Under the pieces are notes generated by a model. That model was not told the DNA's origin, did not search any database, and saw only the letters and a list, made by a program, of their open reading frames with translations. From Gemmatimonadota bacterium (GTDB lineage: Bacteria; Gemmatimonadota; Gemmatimonadetes; Longimicrobiales; Gaopeijiaceae): 64,000 nucleotides of DNA. Shown one piece after another: positions 40,488 to 48,933 of the stretch (position 1 is its first letter; the number at the start of each line of letters is the position of its first letter). Location: NCBI GenBank assembly GCA_021295835.1, contig JAGWBP010000007.1, forward strand, positions 39,850 to 103,849, in the 5' to 3' direction. A program made the position numbers and the translations under genes.

Positions 40488-41560
40488 CTACCGTCGCGGT
40501 TCCAGCGCCATCAGCCTGACCACGCGGACGGTTGGGACGTCCAGGTCGCCGCGTTCGATGTAGGCCATGAGTCCATCGGGACCGAAGGCATTCGGTGTGC
40601 GCAGCCCATCCGGCGGCAGAGTGCCGATGTAGTCCCCGGCGGGCGTCACGATGTCGATGGGGCCGTCGTCTCCGGCACCCGTGGGACCTGTTCGCTCCAC
40701 CCAGATGCGGTCCTCCCAGTCCACCTTGATTCCGGCGAGCACCGGCACCTCGTCGGCGAACGTGAGCGACTCCGCGCCCTCCCGCCGCACGCCCATCCGG
40801 GCCGCTGGCCCGTCCGGCGACGCCTGTGGATACCGCTCCCAGTAGCGCTCGCGCTCGGCCGCCCGGATCGCTTCGTCCACGGCAAGCGGTGCGATCGGGC
40901 GCTCGATCGTGCCGGTCACCTCGCCGCCGCGACCGAGCAGCTTGATGCGATACCCAGTCGAGTCGATCAGCGCCACGCGGCCATCGGTCAGCACATCGAG
41001 GTCGAGAGGCGGCTCGAAGGCACGGCCCGCGTAGAGCACGATCTCCCCCGGCGAAGACTCCCCCGACACGACCCCTCGGTCTCGGGGAGTTCCCAGGCGT
41101 GGTACATCGTTTCCGGGTCTCCGTCCAGCGGAAAGGGCAGAATCCACAGGGGACGGCCTTCCTCCTCGGGCAGTACGAATCCGGCCGCCACGTTGTTCCA
41201 GTCGAAGCGCACGATCTGGGAGATGAGGAGCGATCCGTCGGGGAAGACCGCCTCCGTCAGGATCATTCCCGTCGTCGCGGGGTCGAGGTCGATGCGCCGC
41301 GCGAAGTCGCCGCCGGATTCCAGAAGATCGATGCGCCGGTCTCCATTCCCGAACACGGTGTACGTGCCGTCGCGCGCCACGAAGAAGCTGGTGACGCCGT
41401 TGAACTCGCCGGGCCCCTCGCCCGGCCCGCCGAGCGCGCGGACCAGCGATCCGTCCGGACCGGCCACGAAGATCTGATCGCTTTGGTTGTCGAGGATGTG
41501 CAGGTTGGACTCGGCGTCGAAGTGGACGGACCCCACGTTGCCGACGCTGGGGAGTGGGAG
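40488..41560 (-). pseudogene. Frameshifted six-bladed beta-propeller lipoprotein gene
   Basis: The 5' two-fifths read in one frame (FDAESNLHILDNQSDQIFVA, LGGPGEGPGEFNGVT) up to ETEGS near 41080. From about 41078 the family sequence continues in another frame as SGESSPGEIVLYAGRAFEPP and runs to the stop at 40488. Adding one G in the run near 41079 would restore ETEGVVSGESSPG. No start with a signal peptide is found upstream; the frame is closed by TGA near 41662. Related to the intact propeller gene at 27205. It is a broken gene or contains a sequencing error. Confidence 0.7.
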
Positions 41561-41719
41561 CGTTACACCCGGGTGGGGGATCGCAGTGCGGTGCCCCCCG
41601 GCTTCCGCGACGGGCCTTGGGCCACGGCGGAGTCCGCGACCCGGGGGTCCGTAGGCGGATCATGGCACCTGACCGCTGCTCACTCGTCGGCGGGTTTGCT
41701 CGATGGCCGGTGAGCAGAT

Positions 41720-41772
41720 CAGCAAAATGTAAGACATAGTAGACAATATGTAATGTAAACATGACAATGCGG
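41720..41772. promoter_or_regulatory. AT-rich island with TGTAA motifs upstream of the MBL gene
   Basis: TGTAAGACATAGTAGACAAT, then ATGTAATGTAAACATGACA, is very AT-rich against its surroundings. It aligns well with 54832-54858 (TGTAAACCGTAGTAGTCATG, then TTGTAAT) and, less well, with the inverse of 21945-22000. It could hold the promoter of the MBL gene about 220 bases downstream, or be part of a repeat. The remaining bases 41773-41985 show nothing else. Confidence 0.5.
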
Positions 41773-41985
41773 TGATCGGGAAGGACTCCACATCGTTGCA
41801 ACTCGTTGCGAGGCGGCATATGGCACTCACGGAGGCGGGCCACCCCCACCGGCGGCGGTCATCGGTGGAATCGAACCGGCCACGGTGTCGCGCATCCACG
41901 GCTTTGGCGAAGTGCGGTAGCAGCGACCGCTGGCAGGGGCGTATCGGTCTTGTCGTGAGATCGAGGCTAATCTAGGCTTGTCGGC

Positions 41986-43323
41986 ATGTTCCCGCCGAAC
42001 ATGCCAACGCCCGAGGCTTCACCGAGCCCCCGCAGTGTCCTGCACCTCGGGAAGGCGGTCTTCGGACTGGCTTCGGCCTCGGTCGCACTGCTCGGTGCCT
42101 GTGCGGCCTCCCACCTCCCGGTTTCGGATGCGGACTCGCCGGTTCGTGGTTCAGGTGCCGTGCTCCGCACTGCTCGAACACCGCCCGCCGATACCGTCCT
42201 GCGGATCATGTTTCTCGATGTCGGCCAGGGCGACGCCGTGCTCATCCGGGCACCCGAGGGACAGACAGCGCTGGTCGACGCGGGACCCGGCGACATCGTG
42301 CCGCTTCTGCGGGCGCTGGGTGTGGAGCGGATCGACCTGCTGGTCGCCACGCACCCGCACGCGGACCACATCGGCGGGATCGCGGGAGTGATCGAGTCGT
42401 TCCCCGTGCGCTTCTACATGGACAACGGCGACCCTCACACGACCCGGACCTACCGTAGGGTGCTCTCCGCACTCGACGCCCGGCCCGGCATCTCCTATCT
42501 GGAGGCCTTCCCCCGTACGATCTCGCTCGGGAGCGCGTCGATCGAGGTCCTGCCTCGGCTGCCCCCCGGCTCTGCCGGGCACAACGACCGCTCGGTTGCC
42601 TTGGTGGTCCGCTTCGGAGACTTCGAAGCGTTCCTGAGCGGAGATTCGGAGGTGCAGCAGCTGTCGCACCTAGTGGGACTTCAGGCCGTCCCCGACGTGG
42701 CGCTCCTGAAGGCGGCGCACCACGGCAGCGACAACGGGTTCACCTGGGAATTCCTGAGTGCTGCGGCCCCGGAGGTGGTGGTGGTTTCGGTCGGACGCGA
42801 CAACAGCTACGGTCATCCGCGCCCGGAGGCGCTGGCCGCTTACCGCTCCGTGGGCGCGACGGTGCTGCGGACCGACCTGCACGGGCACGTCGAGATCCGC
42901 GGACGAGTCGACGGGAGCTACCACGTCGCTCCCGAACGGCAGGTTGTGGCCCATGCCGGAGCCGAGCCGCATCTCTCGGTCGCGCCTCGGACGGCGGCGC
43001 GATTGCGTCTGCGCGTTCACGCGGATGCCCCCGGGGACGACCACCGGAACCCGAATGGGGAGTACGCCGTGCTCGAGAGCGCGGAGGTTGGCGACCGTGC
43101 AATCGGCGGCTGGAGGCTCTGCGATGCCGCGAACCACTGCTTCCACTTCCCTCCGGGCACCGTGCTGAAGGCTGGCGGACGGATCGTGGTCCACACCGGC
43201 GCGGGGCAAGCCGACGGGCAACGCTACTACATGGGGCATCGGAGGGCGGTGTGGAACAACGCCGGGGACACGGCAACGCTGTACGACGGCACGGGGGCGG
43301 CGGTGGTCGTGTTCGGCTATTGA
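41986..43323 (+). CDS. Lipoprotein: ComEC-like metallo-beta-lactamase domain plus lamin-tail domain
   Basis: A 445-residue protein. Lipobox ALLGAC near residue 35 anchors it in the envelope. Residues 70-320 form an MBL domain of the ComEC/Rec2 C-terminal type: FLDVGQGDAVLIRAPEG, ATHPHADHIGG (zinc motif HxHxDH), FLSGDSEVQQ, LKAAHHGSDNGF and SVGRDNSYGHPRPEAL. Residues 345-440 resemble a lamin-tail domain (EYAVLESAEVGDRAIGGWRL, GQRYYMGHRRAVWNNAGDTA). It is therefore probably a secreted nuclease or DNA-processing hydrolase without ComEC's membrane channel. The stop overlaps the TTG start of the DUF3006 gene (TTGA). Confidence 0.87.
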   Translation: MFPPNMPTPEASPSPRSVLHLGKAVFGLASASVALLGACAASHLPVSDADSPVRGSGAVLRTARTPPADTVLRIMFLDVGQGDAVLIRAPEGQTALVDAGPGDIVPLLRALGVERIDLLVATHPHADHIGGIAGVIESFPVRFYMDNGDPHTTRTYRRVLSALDARPGISYLEAFPRTISLGSASIEVLPRLPPGSAGHNDRSVALVVRFGDFEAFLSGDSEVQQLSHLVGLQAVPDVALLKAAHHGSDNGFTWEFLSAAAPEVVVVSVGRDNSYGHPRPEALAAYRSVGATVLRTDLHGHVEIRGRVDGSYHVAPERQVVAHAGAEPHLSVAPRTAARLRLRVHADAPGDDHRNPNGEYAVLESAEVGDRAIGGWRLCDAANHCFHFPPGTVLKAGGRIVVHTGAGQADGQRYYMGHRRAVWNNAGDTATLYDGTGAAVVVFGY

Positions 43324-43595
43324 GCGACCGGAACGTCTGGACCGTCGACCGCATCGAATCCGGCGTCGCTGTGATCGTGCGGGACGACGGGGAGCGGGTC
43401 GCCGAAGCGCCGCTGTCGGAGCTGCCTGCAGGCACACGCGAGGGGTCGGTGCTGCGAGTTGCCGACCGGAAAGGACGGCCAGCGTGGGACGCGGCCAGAC
43501 TCGACGAGGAGCTGCGGCGGACCAGGCTCGACGAGGCGGAGCGAATTCTCCGGCGGCTGAAGCGGCGCGACCCGGGAGGGGATGTGGCACTGTAG
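43320..43595 (+). CDS. DUF3006-family small protein
   Basis: A 91-residue protein. TTG at 43320 gives SDRNVWTVDRIESGVAVIVR, continuing DDGERVAEAPLSELP, the standard start of DUF3006 (VDRIEg..AVLe.DDG), and then a charged helical tail rich in Arg. Its start overlaps the MBL gene's stop. DUF3006 genes very often follow ComEC-like MBL genes, so it is probably a partner or accessory of the MBL protein. The longer frame from 43251 is not credible. Biochemical role unknown. Confidence 0.8.
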   Translation: MSDRNVWTVDRIESGVAVIVRDDGERVAEAPLSELPAGTREGSVLRVADRKGRPAWDAARLDEELRRTRLDEAERILRRLKRRDPGGDVAL

Positions 43596-43853
43596 CGCTG
43601 GCGTCGCAGGGGCCCCTTCGCACCCCCCGCCCGACTCTCCCCCCGGCCCCTTCATGCTTGTCTCCAGGTTGGAAACACTGGGAGAACGGCCACGGACGGC
43701 CACGACGGCGTACAGGGCACGCACGATCACGCAGGGTCCCGGAGCGGTCGGCCACCTGGCTGCAGGGAGCCGGGGCGTCTCCATGCGCGCCAGCGGCTGT
43801 ACACCCTACGAGCGGGCACCTCCGGGTGTCGCGCGCCTAAATCGCCGACCCCC
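43596..43853. other. Convergent intergenic region
   Basis: About 260 bases between the DUF3006 stop and the symporter stop. Cytosine-rich runs (CCCCCCGCCCG and similar) dominate; no clear terminator hairpin with a T-run, ORF or repeat module was recognised. Confidence 0.3.
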
Positions 43854-45377
43854 TCACTCCGATTCTCCGTAGACGAACTTCTCCACCGTGCCGTGGACAC
43901 GCTCCAGGGTCTCCGCGGACGGTCCCCTGGTGAACGCCGAGACCAGCGCCGCCGCGCCGAAGTTGACCAGCAGACCCCAGACACCACCGTGCATGCCGAG
44001 CGGATGTGCCTCCCAGGGAAGCTCGATTCCCAGTGGCAGGGCGATCCCAAGAGTGAGAGCGAGGGTTGCGACCCCCGCCACGATGCCCGTAGTGACGCCC
44101 GCCTTGCTGAACGAGCGGCCGCCGGGGAAGCAGACCCCCAATACGGCTGGCAGAAACTGGAGCGCCCCGGAGCCCGAGAGCGATACGATCGCCACCAGCA
44201 GGTCGCTTCCCTCCTGGATCGCGAGGAGGTAGCCGACCACGAGCAGTCCGACGACTATCGAGCGTCCCACCAGCACGTAGTGTCCCTGGCTCCTTCCCTT
44301 CGCGATGTAGCGCTGGTAGACGTCCCTGGTGAGCACCGTCATGTTGGCGTGCAGGATCGAGTCGAGCGTGGACATGGCGGCTGCGGCGGCTCCGGCCAGT
44401 ATGAGTCCGGTGAGCCACGCGGGCGCATGGGCGAAGAGCAGCTCCGGGAAAATGCGGTCGGCCGCCTCGATCTCGGGCATCGCCACGGCACCGCCCATCC
44501 CTACGAGCGCAGCGGGGATGAAGAGCGTCATCAGGTAGATCGGGATCGTGGCACCCAGGAGCTTGAGCGTCCTCCCGTCCACCGCCGTGTAGAAGCGGAT
44601 CATCATGTGCGGCTGGAGGACGATCCCGAAGGAGAGCGTCACCACCATGCCGATCCACATTCCGGGAGTGAAGAATCCGTGGGGTCCCGGGAGGGTGAGC
44701 ATCTCCGGCCGCTCCGCGGCAACCGCGCGCCAGAGCTCGAGCGGTCCCCCGAAGAGCTCGAACGCCAGCACGAGAGCGCCCACCCAGATGGCGATGTACA
44801 TCCACGCGCCCTGGAAGACGTCGGTCCAGTAGACGGCCCGCAGGCCGCCTATCATGAGGTGGATCGCCGCCACCGCGAGCATGACGAATATGCCGAGCTC
44901 CGCCCTCACCCGCCCGTCGGTCGCCACCTCCACGATGTAGCCGAGTGCGACCGCCTGCACCTGGATGTAGAGGATGGTGAAGAGGACGGAGACGACGGCC
45001 ACAGCTATGCGCACGCCCTCGGACTCGTAGAAGTCGGCGAGCATGTCGGCCGGGGTGATGTATCCGAAGGCCTTGCCGAGCGCCCAGATGCGCGTTCCGA
45101 TCACGTAGGTGCACGCGCCCACGATCACGGTCCACGCGCCTGCGGCCCAGAAGCCGACACCGTGGGTGTAGAAGAACCCGCCCGATCCGAGGAAGGCGAA
45201 GGCGGAGTGGAAGGTGGCCACCACCGTGAGGTAGAGGACGATGAAGCCCGCACGGCGGCCGCAGAGGAGGAAGTCCTCCATATCCACGGTCAGGTGGCGG
45301 TTGGCGACGATCGCCAGGCCGAGCGTGATCAGCAGGTAGACCGCGATCAGAGTGGTTGCGACGACCCAGGTATCCAC
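43854..45377 (-). CDS. Sodium:solute symporter (SSS family)
   Basis: A 507-residue transporter of about 13 helices. ATFHSAFAFLGSGGFFYTHG, GYITPADMLADFYES, GLRAVYWTDVFQGAWMYIAI and LAGAAAAAMSTLDSILHANM (the sodium-binding helix 8 signature region) are family motifs. It imports an organic solute with Na+ (the branch includes pantothenate, proline and acetate carriers), but the substrate is not apparent. The gene following on the opposite strand converges with it. A DUF3311-like small protein is encoded upstream on the same strand, as is common for this family. Confidence 0.9.
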   Translation of the reverse strand: MDTWVVATTLIAVYLLITLGLAIVANRHLTVDMEDFLLCGRRAGFIVLYLTVVATFHSAFAFLGSGGFFYTHGVGFWAAGAWTVIVGACTYVIGTRIWALGKAFGYITPADMLADFYESEGVRIAVAVVSVLFTILYIQVQAVALGYIVEVATDGRVRAELGIFVMLAVAAIHLMIGGLRAVYWTDVFQGAWMYIAIWVGALVLAFELFGGPLELWRAVAAERPEMLTLPGPHGFFTPGMWIGMVVTLSFGIVLQPHMMIRFYTAVDGRTLKLLGATIPIYLMTLFIPAALVGMGGAVAMPEIEAADRIFPELLFAHAPAWLTGLILAGAAAAAMSTLDSILHANMTVLTRDVYQRYIAKGRSQGHYVLVGRSIVVGLLVVGYLLAIQEGSDLLVAIVSLSGSGALQFLPAVLGVCFPGGRSFSKAGVTTGIVAGVATLALTLGIALPLGIELPWEAHPLGMHGGVWGLLVNFGAAALVSAFTRGPSAETLERVHGTVEKFVYGESE

Positions 45378-45427
45378 GCGCTAGCAGCCGGCTTGGCTCG
45401 CCACCGGGTGCCCGTCGGCTCCCATGG

Positions 45428-45649
45428 CTATACTCCCCGCCGATAGGCCCAGATCAGGACGCAGATGAGGGCGCTGTAGATCGCGAGGAGGGCAATGTAG
45501 AGGAAGGGTACTCCGAAGAGCGGGAGCTCGATGCGGTTCAGCACCGAGTGCGTGAAGGGAGGCAGCGCGAGGAGGAAGAGCGCCGCGAAGGCAATCGTCG
45601 CTATGCGTCCGTCGCGGGTGCGGGGTAGGAAGCGGGAGCGCTTTGTCAT
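45428..45649 (-). CDS. DUF3311-like small membrane protein
   Basis: A 73-residue protein from ATG 45649. Two helices: RIATIAFAALFLLALPPFTH and VPFLYIALLAIYSALICVLI, with NRIELPLFGVPF between them, as in DUF3311 proteins found beside SSS transporters. It lies 50 bases upstream of the symporter gene on the same strand and is probably its accessory subunit. The frame is open for 29 codons upstream of this ATG, but those residues do not fit the family. Confidence 0.7.
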   Translation of the reverse strand: MTKRSRFLPRTRDGRIATIAFAALFLLALPPFTHSVLNRIELPLFGVPFLYIALLAIYSALICVLIWAYRRGV

Positions 45650-45734
45650 GAACTCAAGTGCTCGGCCCTGACGCGTAGTGAGCGCCTTCTTCGGATCGTG
45701 GGATGAGGAAGCTACCGGGAAATCGCGCGTTGAC

Positions 45735-45807
45735 AAGGAGGCGCGAAGCGGTCCAGCGGGGAGGCAGCGCAGCTCCTGCCGTGGGAGGTCTGTCCACGGG
45801 CTGCTAG
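45735..45807 (+). repeat. Mosaic intergenic repeat (GAAGCGGTCCAG type)
   Basis: AAGGAGGCGCGAAGCGGTCC, AGCGGGGAGGCAGCGCAGCT, CCTGCCGTGGGAGGTCTGTC and CACGGGCTGCTAG form the cleanest copy of this module. It matches 10898-10971 on the same strand, and its last 15 bases are the inverse of GCTAGCAGCCCGTG at 36716-36734 and 46697-46710. Confidence 0.72.
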
Positions 45808-45988
45808 ACCAGCGTCACCATTAGTGGACAGAGCCCCCCCCAAGCTGGTCGAAATTCGACGAAGTGCGCTTGGCACGCTTCGTGCGCATACCCTCATGCC
45901 GAAGAGGATCGAATGCCACAAGCGGCTTCGCAGAGGGCACACCGGAAGATGCCCCCGCCGGGGCCGTGCGGCGCGAGGAGACCAGAAA

Positions 45989-46642
45989 ATGCTAGGCGCG
46001 AGTCTACCACAACCCAACAGTGCCGCGACAGCCGTTCTGCCCAGAGTGAGGGGCGCGGCAGGTGCGGAGTCTCGAACGGACAGCGAGGTGGTGCAGAGCT
46101 TCCTCGAGGGCGATGAGCGGGCCTTCGACGTGATCGTGCGCCGCTACGCCGGAAAGCTGCGCAACTTCGTGGCCCGCACGGTGGGCGACCGCGCGAAGGC
46201 GGAGGACCTGGTGCAGGAGACCTTCATCAGAGTGTTCCGTCACCTGCACCGGTTCGACCAGAGCAGGAAGTTCTCCACCTGGATCTACACGATCGCCAGC
46301 AATCTGGCCAAGAACGAGCTTCGGCGCAGATCCAGGAGTCCGATCGTGCTATTCCAGACGCTTGCGAGCAACCGCGAGAAGGACGGCCGCCCCCTCGAGT
46401 GGGAGGACCCCAAGGCGCGTCCCGACGATCTCGACAGGAGGAGGCGTGCGTCCGAGACGGTGCTCGAGGCGGTTGACCTTCTTCCAGAGCACCACCGCGT
46501 CGTCTTGGTGCTCCGGGAGCTTCAGGGCCTCAGGTACGACGAGATCGCCGAGGCCACAGGTCAGCCCGTCGGGACGGTGAAGAGCCGCCTGAGCAGGGCT
46601 CGTTGCAGCTTCGCGCGAATTGTCGCCCCGATGGTAGACTAG
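45989..46642 (+). CDS. RNA polymerase sigma-70-like ECF factor
   Basis: A 217-residue ECF sigma factor. Region 2 is FDVIVRRYAGKLRNFVARTV with AEDLVQETFIRVFRHLHRFD and the -10 recognition part FSTWIYTIASNLAKNELRRR. Region 4 is LPEHHRVVLVLRELQGLRYD, ending in the helix-turn-helix EIAEATGQPVGTVKSRLSRA. ATG at 45989 is preceded by GAGGAG; the open frame extends back to 45824 but has no family sequence. No anti-sigma gene adjoins it, though a GCACG-ctt-CGTGC dyad lies near 45873-45885 upstream. It would redirect RNA polymerase to an unidentified regulon. Confidence 0.9.
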   Translation: MLGASLPQPNSAATAVLPRVRGAAGAESRTDSEVVQSFLEGDERAFDVIVRRYAGKLRNFVARTVGDRAKAEDLVQETFIRVFRHLHRFDQSRKFSTWIYTIASNLAKNELRRRSRSPIVLFQTLASNREKDGRPLEWEDPKARPDDLDRRRRASETVLEAVDLLPEHHRVVLVLRELQGLRYDEIAEATGQPVGTVKSRLSRARCSFARIVAPMVD

Positions 46643-46647
46643 CGGTC

Positions 46648-46712
46648 CGCCTGCCAGCGGGGCGCTGCGCCGCTCTCGGTGCTCGCGCGCGATCGGCCAC
46701 GGGCTGCTAGCT
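46648..46712 (-). repeat. Mosaic intergenic repeat (GCTAGCAGCCCGTGG type)
   Basis: The minus strand reads GCTAGCAGCCCGTGGCCGAT, CGCGCGCGAGCACCGAGAGC, GGCGCAGCGCCCCGCTGGCA, GG. It is the best match to the copy spanning the msbA-lpxL junction (4836-4900) and shares CGCGAGCACTGAGAG with copy 1. It lies between the sigma-factor and epimerase genes. Confidence 0.65.
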
Positions 46713-46803
46713 TTCTGGGAGGGAGCGCCCCGCCGGGCGCGGTGCGTCATCGCCCCCCGGTTCTCGGCGCGAGTCCATTTCCGACTGCTGGCCTGGGGGG
46801 ACG

Positions 46804-47772
46804 ATGCCACTCGAGAGCCGAAAGGTGCTGATCACTGGTGGTGCCGGCTTCATCGGGAGCCACCTGGCCGAGGCACACCTCGCCTGCGGCGATCGCGTCT
46901 GGATCGTGGACAACCTCTCGACCGGACGGCAGGAGAACGTCCCCTCGGACACCCAGTTCCACCTCCTCGACATTGCCTCCGAAGAGGCGGCGGCGCTTAT
47001 CCGCCGAGTCGGCTTCGACGTCGTGAGCCACCAGGCAGCGCAGGCCGATGTGCGCGTCTCGGTGGCCGATCCCATGCGGGATGCCCGGACCAACATCTTG
47101 GGGCTGCTCAACGTGCTGGAGGCGGTGGCCGAGAGTGGCGCCGGGCGCGTGGTCTTCGCGTCCAGCGGGGGAGTCGTATACGGCGAGGCGGACGAGGTCC
47201 CGACTCCCGAGGGGGCACCGAAGCGACCGGCGTCTCCGTACGGAGTGGCCAAGCTGGCGGGCGAGCTCTACCTCGACTACTACCGGCAGGTCCGCGGGGT
47301 CGAACACGTCGCCCTCCGCTACGCCAACGTCTACGGCCCGCGCCAGGACCCGGGCGGCGAGGCGGGCGTCGTGGCGATCTTCGGGCGACGCCTCCTCGAG
47401 GGCAGGCCGTTGCGGATCTTCGGCGACGGTGGGCAGACGCGCGACTACGTGCATGTGGCCGACGTGGTGGCAGCCAATCTCCTGGCTGCGGAGGCCCAAC
47501 TGTCGTCGGCACCCGGCGCCGACGCCCGCGCCTACAACGTCGGCAGTGGCATCGAGACCTCGGTGAACGAGCTCGCCGATATCCTGGAGCGGGGCGCCGG
47601 GGCGCAGTGCGAGCGCCTCTGGGATGAGGCCAGGCCCGGCGAGCTCCGCCGAAGTGCGCTGGCCACCGCGAAGATTCGGGCGCTCGGGTGGAGACCCGAG
47701 GTGGCGCTGCGCGACGGCGTCGGCGGGGCCGTGGCGACGCCTTCCTCGGCGCAGGGAGTGCGAGCCGCATGA
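46804..47772 (+). CDS. NAD-dependent nucleotide-sugar epimerase/dehydratase (GalE-like)
   Basis: A 322-residue short-chain dehydrogenase. NAD site LITGGAGFIGSHL, catalytic Ser in FASSGGVVYGE, Tyr-x3-Lys in SPYGVAKLAGE, and RYANVYGPRQDPGGEAGVVA mark the extended UDP-glucose 4-epimerase type; GDGGQTRDYVHVADVV is typical too. It interconverts UDP-sugars for surface glycans, possibly with the DegT aminotransferase at 10980. Its stop overlaps the TolQ start codon (ATGA), so it may be co-transcribed with the Tol genes. The last residues (TPSSAQGVRAA) are not conserved. Confidence 0.9.
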   Translation: MPLESRKVLITGGAGFIGSHLAEAHLACGDRVWIVDNLSTGRQENVPSDTQFHLLDIASEEAAALIRRVGFDVVSHQAAQADVRVSVADPMRDARTNILGLLNVLEAVAESGAGRVVFASSGGVVYGEADEVPTPEGAPKRPASPYGVAKLAGELYLDYYRQVRGVEHVALRYANVYGPRQDPGGEAGVVAIFGRRLLEGRPLRIFGDGGQTRDYVHVADVVAANLLAAEAQLSSAPGADARAYNVGSGIETSVNELADILERGAGAQCERLWDEARPGELRRSALATAKIRALGWRPEVALRDGVGGAVATPSSAQGVRAA

Positions 47773-48476
47773 CCGCGCCCTTCCAGGACCAGGCACCACA
47801 GAGCGCGGCCGACATGATCCTCGGGGCCAGCGGCCCGACCCAGGTCGTGCTGGCAGTGCTGGCGCTCTTCTCTGTCCTGTCGGTGTGGGTGATCATCTCG
47901 AAGGTGAAGCACTTCCGTGCGGTGCAGCTCGAGGGCGATGGCTTTCTGGGTCGCATGGAGGAGGTCCCCAACCTGACGGCCGCCTCCGAGGCGCTCATCG
48001 GGCTGCCCGAGTCACCCTACACCCGCCTCTTCCGCGGCGGGCTCACCTTCTTCGCCGAGCTCAGCCCCGGTTCGCTCTTCGGATCGAGCGACGCCGAGGG
48101 GTTGTCGCTCACCCAGCTCGAGGCGCTGCGCCTAGTGATGGACAAGGTGCAGGCCGAGGAGATCGACGAGCTGGCGCACGGACTCAACTGGCTCGCGGTG
48201 ATAGGGTCCGTGTCGCCGCTCCTCGGGCTGATGGGCACCGTCATTGGCATAATGAACACCTTCCTGGGAATCACCGCCGCCGGCTCGGCCAACATCAGCG
48301 CCGTAGCCCCGGGCGTCGCCGAGGCGCTGATCACCACTGTGGCCGGGCTGGCCGTCGCGATCCCGTCGGTGATCGCCTACAACCACTTCGTATCGCGTCT
48401 GCACCTCGTGAGCGGCGAGTTCGAGGGCTTCGCCAGCGAGTTCATCGGCACGCTGGCCAAGGAGCGTCATGTCTGA
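47769..48476 (+). CDS. tolQ: TolQ (MotA/TolQ/ExbB proton-channel family)
   Basis: A 235-residue inner-membrane protein with three helices. The first is VVLAVLALFSVLSVWVIISK; the other two are WLAVIGSVSPLLGLMGTVIG and ALITTVAGLAVAIPSVIAYN. This is the TolQ/ExbB family core. ATG at 47769 overlaps the epimerase stop. Gene order TolQ-TolR-TonB/TolA-TolB is that of the Tol system that holds the outer membrane to the cell during division. The start is clear since the family begins shortly before the first helix. Confidence 0.92.
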   Translation: MTAPFQDQAPQSAADMILGASGPTQVVLAVLALFSVLSVWVIISKVKHFRAVQLEGDGFLGRMEEVPNLTAASEALIGLPESPYTRLFRGGLTFFAELSPGSLFGSSDAEGLSLTQLEALRLVMDKVQAEEIDELAHGLNWLAVIGSVSPLLGLMGTVIGIMNTFLGITAAGSANISAVAPGVAEALITTVAGLAVAIPSVIAYNHFVSRLHLVSGEFEGFASEFIGTLAKERHV

Positions 48477-48494
48477 CGCCGCCGCAGTGCCGGG

Positions 48495-48908
48495 ATGAGG
48501 CGCCACAGGCGGGGCCGCGCCGACCTCGGCGTGCGGGCCGAGATCAACGTGACGAGCCTGGTGGACGTCGCCTTCACCCTCCTGGTCATCTTCATCATCA
48601 CCGCGCCTGTGATGCAGGGCGGCATCGAGGTCGACGTGCCACGGGGGCCGGTCAGGGTGATCGAGGCCTCCGACGATCACATCATCGTCGGTGTGGACGC
48701 GGCCGGGTCGTACTTCATCGGCTCGGCCCAGGTGGCCGAGGAGATGCTCGACGCCACCCTCGGACAGCTCATCCGCGAGCGCAACGCCGACATGGTCTAC
48801 CTGAAGGGCGACTCCGCAGCGCTGTACGGCCGGGTGGCGCGCGCCGTCGAGGGGATAGTCGACAGGGATGTGCGTCTCGCGCTGATTCTTAGGGAAGTCG
48901 GGCGATGA
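48495..48908 (+). CDS. tolR: TolR (ExbD/TolR family)
   Basis: A 137-residue single-pass protein. A basic N-terminus, then INVTSLVDVAFTLLVIFIIT with the conserved Asp (LVDV) of the proton pathway, and a periplasmic domain with QGGIEVDVPRG, near RNADMVYLKGDSAALYG. This is the TolR/ExbD type that works with TolQ to convert proton flow into motion of the TonB/TolA partner. The gene is 18 bases after TolQ. Confidence 0.92.
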   Translation: MRRHRRGRADLGVRAEINVTSLVDVAFTLLVIFIITAPVMQGGIEVDVPRGPVRVIEASDDHIIVGVDAAGSYFIGSAQVAEEMLDATLGQLIRERNADMVYLKGDSAALYGRVARAVEGIVDRDVRLALILREVGR

Positions 48909-48933
48909 CTGGCCTGTCCGCCGACCGCTCGCG

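Noticed and set aside
45870..45886. A sigma-54-like promoter (TGGCACG-N4-GTGC) upstream of the sigma factor
   Set aside because: Only three of four bases of the -12 element fit, and the string is also an inverted repeat (GCACG-ctt-CGTGC), so another explanation is equally good.
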